From Candidatus Aenigmatarchaeota archaeon (GTDB lineage Archaea; Aenigmatarchaeota; Aenigmatarchaeia; QMZP01), in contig DAOVGQ010000030.1 in NCBI GenBank assembly GCA_030672315.1, positions 1 to 14,377 of the forward strand: a stretch of 14,377 nt of DNA, written 5' to 3'. The notes under the pieces were generated by a model. It saw only the letters and a list, made by a program, of their open reading frames with translations, was not told where the DNA came from and did not search any database. Below are positions 1-5,564 of this stretch, one piece after another (the first letter of the stretch is position 1; the number at the start of each line of letters is the position of its first letter). The position numbers and the translations under genes are program-made.

Positions 1-1
1 C

Positions 2-352
2 AAGGACCACCTGAGCAGGTACCTCAAGCTCAAGGCCATCCAGGGCCACATGGAGAGGCTCGAGCTCCATCACGCCCTGGAGGGGCTCTGGTCCTTTATC
101 AGGGCCTGCAACAGGTACATCAATGAGAAGGAGCCCTGGAATCTCAAGGGGGAGGAGCTCGGAGGGGTTTTGTACAACCTGCTCGAGGCCCTGAGGGTAA
201 TATCCATACTGGCGGAGCCGTTCCTTCCCGAGACTGCAGAGAGGCTCAGGAAGCAGCTCAGGGTCAGGGCCGGTGGAATAGGGGATGTCGGGTTCAGGCC
301 CGAGGCCGCGAGGCCGGGGAAGGGAGAGCACCTCTTCAAGCCGGTTAAGTAA
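2..352 (+). CDS. metG: Methionyl-tRNA synthetase, C-terminal part (5' truncated by window)
   Basis: This is the 3' end of a gene that starts before the window; the frame is open from base 2. About 116 residues are visible. They form the all-helical anticodon-binding domain of class I methionyl-tRNA synthetase, which charges tRNA-Met in the cytoplasm. The family signatures I see are an N-x-Y-I-x-x-x-x-P-W segment (NRYINEKEPW), and further on LAEPFLPETAERLRKQL, the helix that packs against the anticodon region. The protein ends soon after (LFKPVK) with no C-terminal EMAP/Trbp111-like tRNA-binding domain fused, as in many archaeal forms. The catalytic HIGH and KMSKS motifs lie upstream of the window. 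A 7-bp inverted repeat follows the stop. Identification rests on the anticodon-domain signature alone but is fairly secure. Confidence 0.88.
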   Translation, partial: KDHLSRYLKLKAIQGHMERLELHHALEGLWSFIRACNRYINEKEPWNLKGEELGGVLYNLLEALRVISILAEPFLPETAERLRKQLRVRAGGIGDVGFRPEAARPGKGEHLFKPVK

Positions 353-378
353 CCTGAAAAGCAGATTCTCAGAAACAG

Positions 379-404
379 ATAATCCGAAATATCCACTGGA
401 TTAT
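379..404 (+). terminator. Inverted repeat after metG
   Basis: ATAATCC and GGATTAT form a 7-bp stem around a 12-nt loop, 26 bases after the metG stop and just before the nrdR TATA box. There is no clear T-run behind it, so terminator function is a guess; it could equally be part of the promoter region. Confidence 0.3.
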
Positions 405-412
405 AGAAATGT

Positions 413-420
413 ATTTAAAT
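413..420 (+). promoter_or_regulatory. TATA box of the nrdR-nrdD operon
   Basis: The sequence ATTTAAAT fits an archaeal TATA box. Transcription would be expected to start some 25 bases on, near 440-446, which places the first NrdR box on the start site and the second just downstream. That is the geometry of a repressor that blocks initiation or early elongation. No start has been mapped; the position is inferred. Confidence 0.5.
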
Positions 421-437
421 GGGCTGGGACCAATAAT

Positions 438-453
438 ATACCGTATGTTGTGG
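438..453 (+). promoter_or_regulatory. NrdR box 1 (weaker)
   Basis: ATACCGTATGTTGTGG matches the bacterial NrdR-box consensus (acaCwAtATaTwGtgt) at about 11 of 16 positions, including the central TAT and the conserved TTGTG half-site. It begins exactly 32 bp before box 2, the spacing of about three helical turns typical of tandem NrdR boxes. On its own it would be weak; the spacing makes it convincing. Confidence 0.6.
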
Positions 454-469
454 TAGGGTTCGTGCCTGA

Positions 470-485
470 ACACAACATATTGTGT
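470..485 (+). promoter_or_regulatory. NrdR box 2 (strong)
   Basis: ACACAACATATTGTGT is a near-perfect palindrome (only the central C/T pair breaks symmetry) and a close match to the NrdR-box consensus. It lies downstream of the TATA box and upstream of nrdR itself, implying negative feedback by NrdR on its own operon and so on the anaerobic reductase. Confidence 0.75.
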
Positions 486-647
486 TTTTGTTATTTGGAG
501 GGGGTGACAGAAAAGCAGCGGCATTAGGCCTGGGTCACTCGAACCGGATGGCAAAAGCACAGGAGGATATTGCAAGGTTAATGATTACATGCCGTCCGAA
601 GGACGGACTTTGTGTAAAGAACCGATATAACCAAGCAGGTGCTGTGT
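486..647 (+). other. Long structured 5' leader of nrdR
   Basis: No gene is seen here; a small open frame through it has no recognisable protein character. It would be transcribed as a leader of roughly 200 nt. GTGAC (504-508) can pair with GTCAC (534-538), and CCGTCC-GAA-GGACGG (592-606) is a perfect 6-bp hairpin with a GAA triloop. The 571-607 stretch recurs between the two parts of nrdD. A Shine-Dalgarno AGGTG (637-641) serves nrdR. I do not recognise a known riboswitch class. Confidence 0.5.
571..607 (+). repeat. GAA-triloop hairpin repeat, copy 1 (nrdR leader)
   Basis: This stretch starts TGCAAG, passes ATTACAT and ends in the hairpin CCGTCCGAAGGACGG plus A. Copy 2 lies at 3101-3130. The 3' arm, GAAGGACGGA, is identical in both copies. 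The two differences in the 5' arm (C to T) both keep pairing as G-U, as expected for a conserved RNA hairpin. Copy 1 carries 7 extra bases between TGCAAG and the hairpin. Confidence 0.55.
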
Positions 648-1106
648 ATGAAGTGCCCGTACTGTTCAGGAAGCGAAAGCAAGGTGGTTGACAAGAGGGA
701 TGCCCTTGATGTGGGGCACATCAGGAGGAGGAGGGAGTGCCTGAACCCCAAGTGCGGGAAGAGGTTCACTACTTATGAGAGGGTCGAGCAGCTTGACCTT
801 ACCATTGTCAAGAAGGACGGTAGGAGGGAGAGGTTCGACAGGAACAAACTCCTTGCCGGGATACTCAAGGCCTGTGAGAAAAGGCCAATCCCAAGGAAGA
901 AGATAGAGTGGATTGTTGATGATATCGAGGCCTCCCTGAGGGGCCATCCTTCAACAGAGGTGGAGAGCAAGGTCATCGGTGAGCTTGTGATAAGGAAGCT
1001 CAGGAGCATGGACAAAGTGGCCTATATCAGGTTCGCCTCGGTCTACAAGGAGTTCGATGACCTTAATTCGTTCAAGGAGGAGCTTGAGAGGCTGATTAAG
1101 AGGTGA
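648..1106 (+). CDS. nrdR: NrdR, repressor of ribonucleotide reductase genes
   Basis: This 152-residue protein is the usual length for NrdR, the ATP/dATP-sensing transcriptional repressor of ribonucleotide reductase genes. It begins [18 protein letters not shown], and its four-cysteine zinc ribbon (CPYC near residues 3-6, C-x-x-x-x-C near 31-36) is the DNA-binding module with the typical IRRRREC and GKRFTTYER segments. An ATP-cone follows (about residues 47-135, with [14 protein letters not shown]). I start it at ATG 648 rather than an upstream alternative because family members begin MxCPxC and AGGTG precedes it by 6 bases. Its stop lies inside the Shine-Dalgarno of nrdD, so the two are translationally close. 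NrdR is widespread in bacteria and rare in archaea, which suggests ancestral transfer. Two NrdR boxes upstream indicate autoregulation. Confidence 0.95.
   Translation: MKCPYCSGSESKVVDKRDALDVGHIRRRRECLNPKCGKRFTTYERVEQLDLTIVKKDGRRERFDRNKLLAGILKACEKRPIPRKKIEWIVDDIEASLRGHPSTEVESKVIGELVIRKLRSMDKVAYIRFASVYKEFDDLNSFKEELERLIKR
1100..1106 (+). promoter_or_regulatory. Ribosome binding site deciding the nrdD start
   Basis: GAGGTGA ends 5 bases before ATG 1112 and overlaps the nrdR stop. This favours ATG 1112 over the in-frame GTG codons at 1103 and 1109. The same heptamer with the same 5-base spacing precedes the separate glycyl-radical ORF at 3191. Confidence 0.8.
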
Positions 1107-1111
1107 GTGTG

Positions 1112-3097
1112 ATGGCAGAAAAGAAGTTTGAGATAAAGAGAATAAGGAAGAGGAACAAGAAACTTGTTGATTTTAACAAGGAGAAGATCACAGAGGCCAT
1201 ATGGAATGCGGCCCAGTCCGTGGGCGGCAGGGACAGAAAGACAGCAGAGAGGCTGGCTGGAAAGGTCGTAACGATTCTGGAGTACCAGTTCGGGGAAAAG
1301 GAGATTCCCACTGTTGAGGAGATTCAGGACATTGTTGAGAGGGTTCTGATAAAAAGCGGCCGAGCCAAGACAGCCAAGGCCTACATACTCTACAGGGAGC
1401 AGAAGGCCAAAATAAGGGAGACCAAGCACGTTATGGTGGATGCGATTAACACCATTGGAGAATACCTTGATCAGAGCGACTGGAGGGTGAATGAGAACTC
1501 GAATGAGGCTTTCTCTTTTTCTGGTTTGCTTCTGCACACTGCTGGAAAGGTCATGTCCAATTACAACCTCACCCAGATGTACACTCCTCAGATAGCAGAG
1601 GCACACAGGAAGGGCTATGTGCACATACATGACCTGTCACACGGGGTCATCGGCTATTGTTGTGGCCATTCCCTGAAGAATCTTCTGCTCATGGGTTTCG
1701 GGGGGGTTCCCAACAAGGTGGACTGCAAGCCTGCCAAGCACATGTCAACTATTGTGCACCAGATGGTTAATTACATAGGATGCCTCCAGATGGAGTTTGC
1801 GGGCGCGCAGGCTTTTGCATCTTGTGACACGCTACTTGCTCCCTTTGTGAGGGCTGACGGGCTCAGCTACAGGCAGGTCAAGCAGAACATGCAGCAGCTT
1901 GTGTTTAGTCTGAACATTCCCTCACGATGGGGTAGCCAATATCCATTTTCTAACCTTACCTTTGAATGGGAGGTCCCCGAGGACATGAGGGGTGACCATG
2001 CCATTGTCGGGGGCAAGGAGCAGCCCCATACATATGAGGAACTCAAGGATGAGATTGATATGGTGAACAAAGCCTTCATTGAGGTCTTAATGGAGGGAGA
2101 TGCACGGGGAAGAATATTTACCTTCCCTATTCCCACCTACAATGTTACCAAGGACTTTGAGTGGGACAGTGAGAATGCAAGGCTGCTTTTTGGGATGACA
2201 GCTAAGTACGGGGCACCTTACTTCCAGAACTATGTTGGTTCTGGCCTGGATCCAAGCTCCATAAGGGCAATGTGCTGCAGGCTCAATATAAACCAGAAGG
2301 AGCTCATGAAGCGTCCCGGAAGCATGTGGGGGCCTGGGGATCAAACAGGCTCAATAGGAGTGTTCACCATAAACATGAACAGGCTCGGCTATGAGGCCAA
2401 GGACGAGAACGAGTTCCTTGAGAAGGTCGAGCACTACATGAATCTCGGGAGGGACTCCCTGGAGATCAAGAGGAGGGTGGTGGAGAGGAACCTCAGGAAC
2501 GGGCTAATGCCGTTCACCAAGGTCTACCTCGGGACCTTCAGGAACCACTTCTCCACCATAGGCCTAGTCGGGTTCAATGAGGCGTGCCTGAACCTGCTGG
2601 GAGAGGACATTGCCAGCCCCAGCGGGAAGGCCCTAGCGATCAAGACCCTTAATTTCATGAGGGACAGGCTAAGGGAGTTTCAGGTAGAGACAGGGAACCT
2701 CTACAATCTCGAGGCCACGCCTGCGGAGGGGGCATCATACAGGCTGGCCAGGGAGGACAAGAAGATGTACGGAAAGAAGATTATAACAGCGGGCACCAAG
2801 AAGCCGTATCTAACAAATTCCACGTTCCTGCCTGTTGGATACACAGATGACCTCGTGATGGCCTTGGAGCACCAGAATGATATACAGCCGCTCTATACAG
2901 GGGGGACGATATTCCATACATTCCTTGGGGAGAGCCTGTCAGACTGGAACTCAGCCATGACCATGGTGAAGAAGATTTCCTACAACACCAGGCTGCCGTA
3001 CTTTTCGATTACCCCCACATTCAGCATATGCCCGGTTCACGGTTTCATAAAGGGTGAGCATGAGAGGTGCCCTGTGGAAGTAAACGGAGGGAAATAA
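1112..3097 (+). CDS. nrdD: Anaerobic (class III) ribonucleoside-triphosphate reductase, body lacking the glycyl-radical domain
   Basis: This 661-residue protein reduces NTPs to dNTPs in the cytoplasm without oxygen. An N-terminal ATP-cone (about 5-100) senses ATP/dATP. The ten-stranded barrel follows, with GYCCGHSLKNLL holding a substrate-side cysteine, SIRAMCCRLNIN likely holding the thiyl-radical cysteine, and the conserved C-terminal NSTFLPV, GGTIFHTFLGE and ITPTFSICPVHG segments. The protein stops after HERCPVEVNGGK, in the middle of the zinc motif where relatives continue CPxC and then the glycyl-radical loop. That missing part is encoded in the same frame from 3191, after a TAA and a TGA. 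Body plus fragment make about 717 residues, the size of a whole NrdD. Start chosen by GAGGTGA. It is part of an nrdR-nrdD operon with nrdG downstream. Confidence 0.95.
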   Translation: MAEKKFEIKRIRKRNKKLVDFNKEKITEAIWNAAQSVGGRDRKTAERLAGKVVTILEYQFGEKEIPTVEEIQDIVERVLIKSGRAKTAKAYILYREQKAKIRETKHVMVDAINTIGEYLDQSDWRVNENSNEAFSFSGLLLHTAGKVMSNYNLTQMYTPQIAEAHRKGYVHIHDLSHGVIGYCCGHSLKNLLLMGFGGVPNKVDCKPAKHMSTIVHQMVNYIGCLQMEFAGAQAFASCDTLLAPFVRADGLSYRQVKQNMQQLVFSLNIPSRWGSQYPFSNLTFEWEVPEDMRGDHAIVGGKEQPHTYEELKDEIDMVNKAFIEVLMEGDARGRIFTFPIPTYNVTKDFEWDSENARLLFGMTAKYGAPYFQNYVGSGLDPSSIRAMCCRLNINQKELMKRPGSMWGPGDQTGSIGVFTINMNRLGYEAKDENEFLEKVEHYMNLGRDSLEIKRRVVERNLRNGLMPFTKVYLGTFRNHFSTIGLVGFNEACLNLLGEDIASPSGKALAIKTLNFMRDRLREFQVETGNLYNLEATPAEGASYRLAREDKKMYGKKIITAGTKKPYLTNSTFLPVGYTDDLVMALEHQNDIQPLYTGGTIFHTFLGESLSDWNSAMTMVKKISYNTRLPYFSITPTFSICPVHGFIKGEHERCPVEVNGGK

Positions 3098-3100
3098 AAC

Positions 3101-3130
3101 TGCAAGAGTACATACTGTCTGAAGGACGGA
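3101..3130 (+). repeat. GAA-triloop hairpin repeat, copy 2 (between the nrdD parts)
   Basis: It starts TGCAAG, passes TACAT and ends in CTGTCT-GAA-GGACGG plus A. The stem pairs over 6 bp with two G-U pairs. It matches the nrdR leader copy at 571-607 and begins four bases after the TAA of the nrdD body. Confidence 0.55.
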
Positions 3131-3178
3131 TGTTGAAGGAGTGCATGCCAGCACGAAGTGCTGGATTATGAAGTATGT
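3110..3178 (+). ncRNA. Candidate structured RNA element between nrdD body and glycyl-radical ORF
   Basis: ACATACT (3110-3116) pairs with AGTATGT (3172-3178) as a 7-bp closing stem. Inside are CTGTCT-GAA-GGACGG (3115-3129, competing with the closing stem for two bases) and a perfect 7-bp hairpin CCAGCAC-GAA-GTGCTGG (3148-3164). C(GAA)G-type loops are exceptionally stable. The closing stem ends one base before the GAGGTGA ribosome binding site, so folding could control its access. The pairing is seen; function is inferred. It might be a cis-regulatory switch, an RNA-processing site or a remnant of an inserted element. Confidence 0.45.
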
Positions 3179-3185
3179 GAGGTGA
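3179..3185 (+). promoter_or_regulatory. Ribosome binding site of the separate glycyl-radical ORF
   Basis: GAGGTGA sits 5 bases before ATG 3191, identical in sequence and spacing to the site before the nrdD body. It is the main reason to read the fragment as an independently translated protein rather than decay. Confidence 0.75.
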
Positions 3186-3190
3186 GGTAT

Positions 3191-3361
3191 ATGGCAAAGT
3201 GCAATGAGAGGGTGGAGGTCTTCTCCCGGGTGGTTGGCTACTTCAGGCCAGTGGATAGGTGGAACGACGGAAAGAAGGAGGAGTTTTCAGAGAGGAAGAC
3301 ATTTTCCCAGGACAAGGCCCTGGGGGCTGACTTTGGGAAGGTTTCCAGGAAGGCCCCCTGA
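3191..3361 (+). CDS. Separate glycyl-radical domain of the class III ribonucleotide reductase (NrdD C-terminus)
   Basis: This 56-residue protein begins MAKCNERVEVFSRVVGYFRP and continues VDRWNDGKKEEFSERKTF. That is the C-terminal glycyl-radical loop of class III reductases, where the glycine of RVVGYFRP carries the stable radical installed by NrdG. In relatives this sequence directly follows a CPxC zinc motif within one chain. Here the cysteine of KC at residues 3-4 is the last zinc ligand, while the first ligands (CPVH and CP) are in the 661-residue body, so the zinc site would bridge two chains. It is in the same frame as the body, 93 bases beyond its stop, after a second stop (TGA 3134). 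A frame opens upstream at GTG 3158, but ATG 3191 has the perfect GAGGTGA site. After ERKTF comes an 18-residue tail, longer than usual. Pseudogene decay cannot be excluded, but the reading frame and motif are fully preserved. Confidence 0.8.
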   Translation: MAKCNERVEVFSRVVGYFRPVDRWNDGKKEEFSERKTFSQDKALGADFGKVSRKAP

Positions 3362-3366
3362 TTTTT
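3362..3366 (+). terminator. T-run after the nrdD operon
   Basis: TTTTT lies immediately after the TGA of the glycyl-radical ORF, in a pyrimidine-rich stretch. Archaeal RNA polymerase terminates on such T-runs; a likely terminator. Confidence 0.4.
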
Positions 3367-3390
3367 ATTTCTTCTTTCAAAAGATAGTCT

Positions 3391-3409
3391 GAAGTTCCTA
3401 AGGAACTTC
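3391..3409 (+). terminator. 8-bp hairpin before nrdG
   Basis: GAAGTTCC and GGAACTTC form a perfect 8-bp stem around a TAA loop, followed by TTT. It could end leftward-initiated operon transcripts. It sits directly before the likely nrdG TATA box. Confidence 0.45.
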
Positions 3410-3412
3410 TTT

Positions 3413-3420
3413 CATATAGT
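3413..3420 (+). promoter_or_regulatory. TATA-like element before nrdG
   Basis: CATATAGT lies about 25 bases before ATG 3442, so an nrdG transcript could be leaderless or nearly so. No NrdR box is evident here. Confidence 0.35.
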
Positions 3421-3441
3421 TAGAAAATATGCAGTTAAGAG

Positions 3442-4149
3442 ATGATATTTATGGATATCCCGATAAAGGGCATTGAGAAGCTCTCGGCGATTGATTATCC
3501 AGGGAAGACCTGTGCCATTGTCTTTCTGGCTGGCTGCAACTTCCGTTGTCCGTACTGCCAGAACCCTGACCTCATAAAGAGGCCTGGAAGTCTTCCTGAC
3601 ATATCTGAGGAAGAGGTCCTGGATTTCCTCAAGAGCAGGAGGAAGTGGCTGGACGGGCTTTGCCTCACCGGAGGCGAGCCGTGTCTTCACAGGGGCCTTC
3701 CGGATTTCATCAGGAAGGTTAAGAGGGAGGGGTTCCTGATCAAGCTTGATACCAATGGGAGCAACCCTGGAATGCTTGAGGGGTTGGTTAAGGAGGGTCT
3801 TGTGGACTACATCTCCATGGACATCAAGGCCCCACTGGAGAGATACGAGGAGGTTGCCAGGGTTAAGGTCAGGGGGGAGGACATCCAGAGGAGTGTAGAG
3901 ATAATAATGAATTCCGGGGTTGAGTATGAGTTCAGGACCACGGTGGTTCCAAGGTTATTCAACAAGGATGACATGGAGAGGATAGGGAAGTGGCTCAGGG
4001 GGGCAGAGAGGTTCTTTATACAGGGATTCAGGCCCGGTGTGACCCTGGACAAGGCCTTCAGGAAGGAGAGCACTTTCTCCCCAGAGGAGCTCGAGGGACT
4101 GGCAGGGGTTGCAGGGAGATACTTCAAGGAAGTGGGGGTGAGGTCGTGA
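3442..4149 (+). CDS. nrdG: Anaerobic ribonucleotide reductase activating protein (radical SAM)
   Basis: This 235-residue radical SAM enzyme uses a 4Fe-4S cluster and S-adenosylmethionine to place the glycyl radical on NrdD. The cluster motif C-x3-C-x2-C is GCNFRCPYC (about residues 31-39), preceded by GIEKLSAIDYPGKTCAIVFLAGC, typical of the NrdG2-like group. LCLTGGEP (about 72-79) is the SAM-binding GGE motif and LDTNGS lies further on. Residues after about 150 form the remainder of the partial TIM barrel. I use ATG 3442 because the TATA-like element suggests a leaderless start; ATG 3451, preceded by GAGATGAT, is an equally reasonable start three codons later. The gene ends in an overlap with maf. 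Its partner glycine is in the separate 56-residue ORF just upstream, so this enzyme may have to act on a two-chain substrate. Confidence 0.92.
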   Translation: MIFMDIPIKGIEKLSAIDYPGKTCAIVFLAGCNFRCPYCQNPDLIKRPGSLPDISEEEVLDFLKSRRKWLDGLCLTGGEPCLHRGLPDFIRKVKREGFLIKLDTNGSNPGMLEGLVKEGLVDYISMDIKAPLERYEEVARVKVRGEDIQRSVEIIMNSGVEYEFRTTVVPRLFNKDDMERIGKWLRGAERFFIQGFRPGVTLDKAFRKESTFSPEELEGLAGVAGRYFKEVGVRS

Positions 4150-4721
4150 GGATAGTCCTTGCCTCAAAATCCCCCAGGAGGAAGCTCTTCCTTGAGATGC
4201 TCGGCCTGGATTTCGAGGTGGTCCCGAGCCAGGTGGATGAGAGGTCTGTGGAGGAGAGCGACCCTGTAAGGCTGGCCATGAGGCTGGCCAGGCTCAAGGC
4301 CGAGGATGTGGCCAGGAGGGTTGAAGGGGACGCAGTGATTATTGGTGCGGACACCCTGGTTTCATTCCAGGGAAGGGTTATAGGGAAGGCCAGAGACAGG
4401 GAGGACGCCTTCCGGATTTTGAAGGGTTATTCTGGAAGGGAGCACGAGCAGATAACAGGTATATGCATCATTAATACAGGGACAGGGAAGGTCCTGGAGG
4501 GGCATGAGGTTACAAGGGCTCTGTGCAGGGAGATGAGTGATAAGGAGATAAAGGAATACGTGGAAACCGGGGAGTCCATGGAGGGGGCGGGGGCATATAC
4601 GCCCAGGGCGCATACCATGCTCTTTCAGAGGGTTGAGGGCTCCTGGACCAATATAGTTGGCCTCCCCGTGGAGAAGCTCGTCCCCATGCTAGGGAAGGCC
4701 CTCCGGATGGAACGAGCCTGA
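4146..4721 (+). CDS. maf: Maf-family nucleotide pyrophosphatase
   Basis: This 191-residue protein belongs to the Maf/HAM1-like house-cleaning NTP pyrophosphatases, which hydrolyse dTTP, UTP or modified nucleotides to monophosphates. It opens RIVLASKSPRRKLFLEMLGL, the Maf signature S-x-S-P-R-R, with the expected acidic residue in VDER and the GADT motif (about residues 68-71) that binds metal. The GTG start at 4146 overlaps the nrdG stop (GTGA) and has GGGGTGAGG before it, so translation is coupled to nrdG; control of nucleotide pools beside the reductase makes sense. One oddity: where Maf proteins usually read AGAYGIQG, this one reads GAGAYTPRAHTM, so the conserved glutamine is not where expected. 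Substrate class (YhdE- or YceF-like) cannot be assigned. Confidence 0.88.
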   Translation: MRIVLASKSPRRKLFLEMLGLDFEVVPSQVDERSVEESDPVRLAMRLARLKAEDVARRVEGDAVIIGADTLVSFQGRVIGKARDREDAFRILKGYSGREHEQITGICIINTGTGKVLEGHEVTRALCREMSDKEIKEYVETGESMEGAGAYTPRAHTMLFQRVEGSWTNIVGLPVEKLVPMLGKALRMERA

Positions 4722-4750
4722 TTAGGTGGTTTTGTCCAGCAGGCAAACCA

Positions 4751-4778
4751 TTTAAATCACATGTGTGATAATTATATA
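4751..4778 (+). promoter_or_regulatory. Promoter of the KaiC-like ATPase gene with internal palindrome
   Basis: TTTAAAT (4751-4757) is a plausible TATA box about 35 bases before ATG 4790; ATTATATA (4771-4778) is a second candidate. Between them TCACA-TG-TGTGA (4757-4768) is a 5+2+5 palindrome that could be an operator. No regulator can be named. Confidence 0.4.
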
Positions 4779-4789
4779 CAGGGGATTTC

Positions 4790-5482
4790 ATGAAGAGCGC
4801 TACAGGGATAGCAAAGCTTGACAAGATACTTACAGGGGGGTTCCCAGAGAACTCCACCATACTTATCAGGGGTTCGCCTGGAACAGGAAAATCTACGCTG
4901 TGCCAGCAGTTTATGATCATAGGGCTCAAAGCCTCCCAGTTTGGTATATACATAACACTTGACACGGCCCCGGATGACATATTAAAGAACATGAAGAGGT
5001 TCAACGGGATTGAGCAGTACATAAGCAAGAAGATGATGATATTCCTGGATGCCTACTCCTGGAAGGTGGGCGGCGGCAAGGATGAGGTATGGAAGAAGGT
5101 TCTTCAGGGCGGGCTTGACATCAACAGCCTCAACGTAATGCTCGCGGAGATACTCAAGAACATGGCTGAAAGGGAGAAGAGGAGTGTCTTTGACTCGGTC
5201 TCCACACTTCTTCTCTACATACCGTCTGACCTGGTGGTGAGGTTCATACCCATACTCATAGCCAAGTGCAAGCAGGCAAAATCCACGCAGGTGCTTATTC
5301 TCGAGGAGGGTGTACATGATGAGGAGATAGTCAACACACTCAGCTACCTGGCTGACGGCGTGGTTGAAATGAAGATGGAAGGCCCCAAAAGGTACATGAG
5401 GATAAGCAAGATGAGGGGGACATCCTGCTCGCATGACTGGCTTGAGTATAGCATTGAGGATTCAGGCCTCTCCCTTACCTAG
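4790..5482 (+). CDS. KaiC/RadA-like (RecA-superfamily) ATPase
   Basis: This 230-residue single-domain P-loop ATPase resembles the archaeal KaiC/GvpD/RAD55 group. It begins with the family's SATGIAKLDKILTGGFPENSTILIRG approach to a perfect Walker A, GSPGTGKST (about residues 29-37). A Walker B-like strand is RSVFDSVSTLLLYI near residue 130. After Walker A, KaiC proteins usually have a pair of glutamates at the end of the next strand; here it reads IYITLDTAPDD, so the catalytic Glu pair is absent or replaced by acidic residues nearby. It is monocistronic with its own TATA box, between maf and aRF1. Such proteins are abundant in archaea and are linked to signalling or motility, but nothing here names the job. 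Confidence 0.85.
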   Translation: MKSATGIAKLDKILTGGFPENSTILIRGSPGTGKSTLCQQFMIIGLKASQFGIYITLDTAPDDILKNMKRFNGIEQYISKKMMIFLDAYSWKVGGGKDEVWKKVLQGGLDINSLNVMLAEILKNMAEREKRSVFDSVSTLLLYIPSDLVVRFIPILIAKCKQAKSTQVLILEEGVHDEEIVNTLSYLADGVVEMKMEGPKRYMRISKMRGTSCSHDWLEYSIEDSGLSLT

Positions 5483-5486
5483 CAAG

Positions 5487-5495
5487 ATTTATAAG
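5487..5495 (+). promoter_or_regulatory. TATA box of the aRF1 gene
   Basis: ATTTATAAG just after the upstream stop is a good archaeal TATA box, predicting a start near 5515 and a leader of about 50 nt. AGGAAGGGG (about 5554-5562) is the ribosome binding site for ATG 5565. Confidence 0.5.
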
Positions 5496-5564
5496 CATCA
5501 TTCTAAACTGATAAGAGTCAAAACTATAGTGAACATAAAATGCTAAGGCGGATAGGAAGGGGAT

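Noticed and set aside
486..607. Cobalamin or other known riboswitch upstream of nrdR
   Set aside because: I could not find the conserved B12-box or other class signatures; only generic hairpins are visible.
482..691. Small protein-coding frame in the nrdR leader
   Set aside because: It overlaps NrdR boxes and nrdR in another frame and shows no protein-like composition or ribosome binding site.
3095..3136. Selenocysteine or pyrrolysine read-through across the nrdD stops
   Set aside because: The two in-frame stops are different codons, TAA and TGA; no single recoding event passes both, and TAA has no known dedicated amino acid.
3074..3196. Intein or mobile group I/II intron in nrdD
   Set aside because: The 123-base gap is far too short and contains stops; no splicing-domain motifs.
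3068..3199. BHB-spliced mRNA intron joining the two nrdD parts
   Set aside because: TGCC (3068-3071) can pair with GGCA (3193-3196), but cleavage at the standard bulge positions would join the exons out of frame, and no inner helix follows. The separate ORF has a perfect ribosome binding site. Not excluded experimentally.
3092..3199. Ribosome bypass (gene 60-like hop)
   Set aside because: The codon before the stop is AAA; the nearest AAA at the landing region is out of frame with the downstream part, and there is no matched take-off/landing codon pair.
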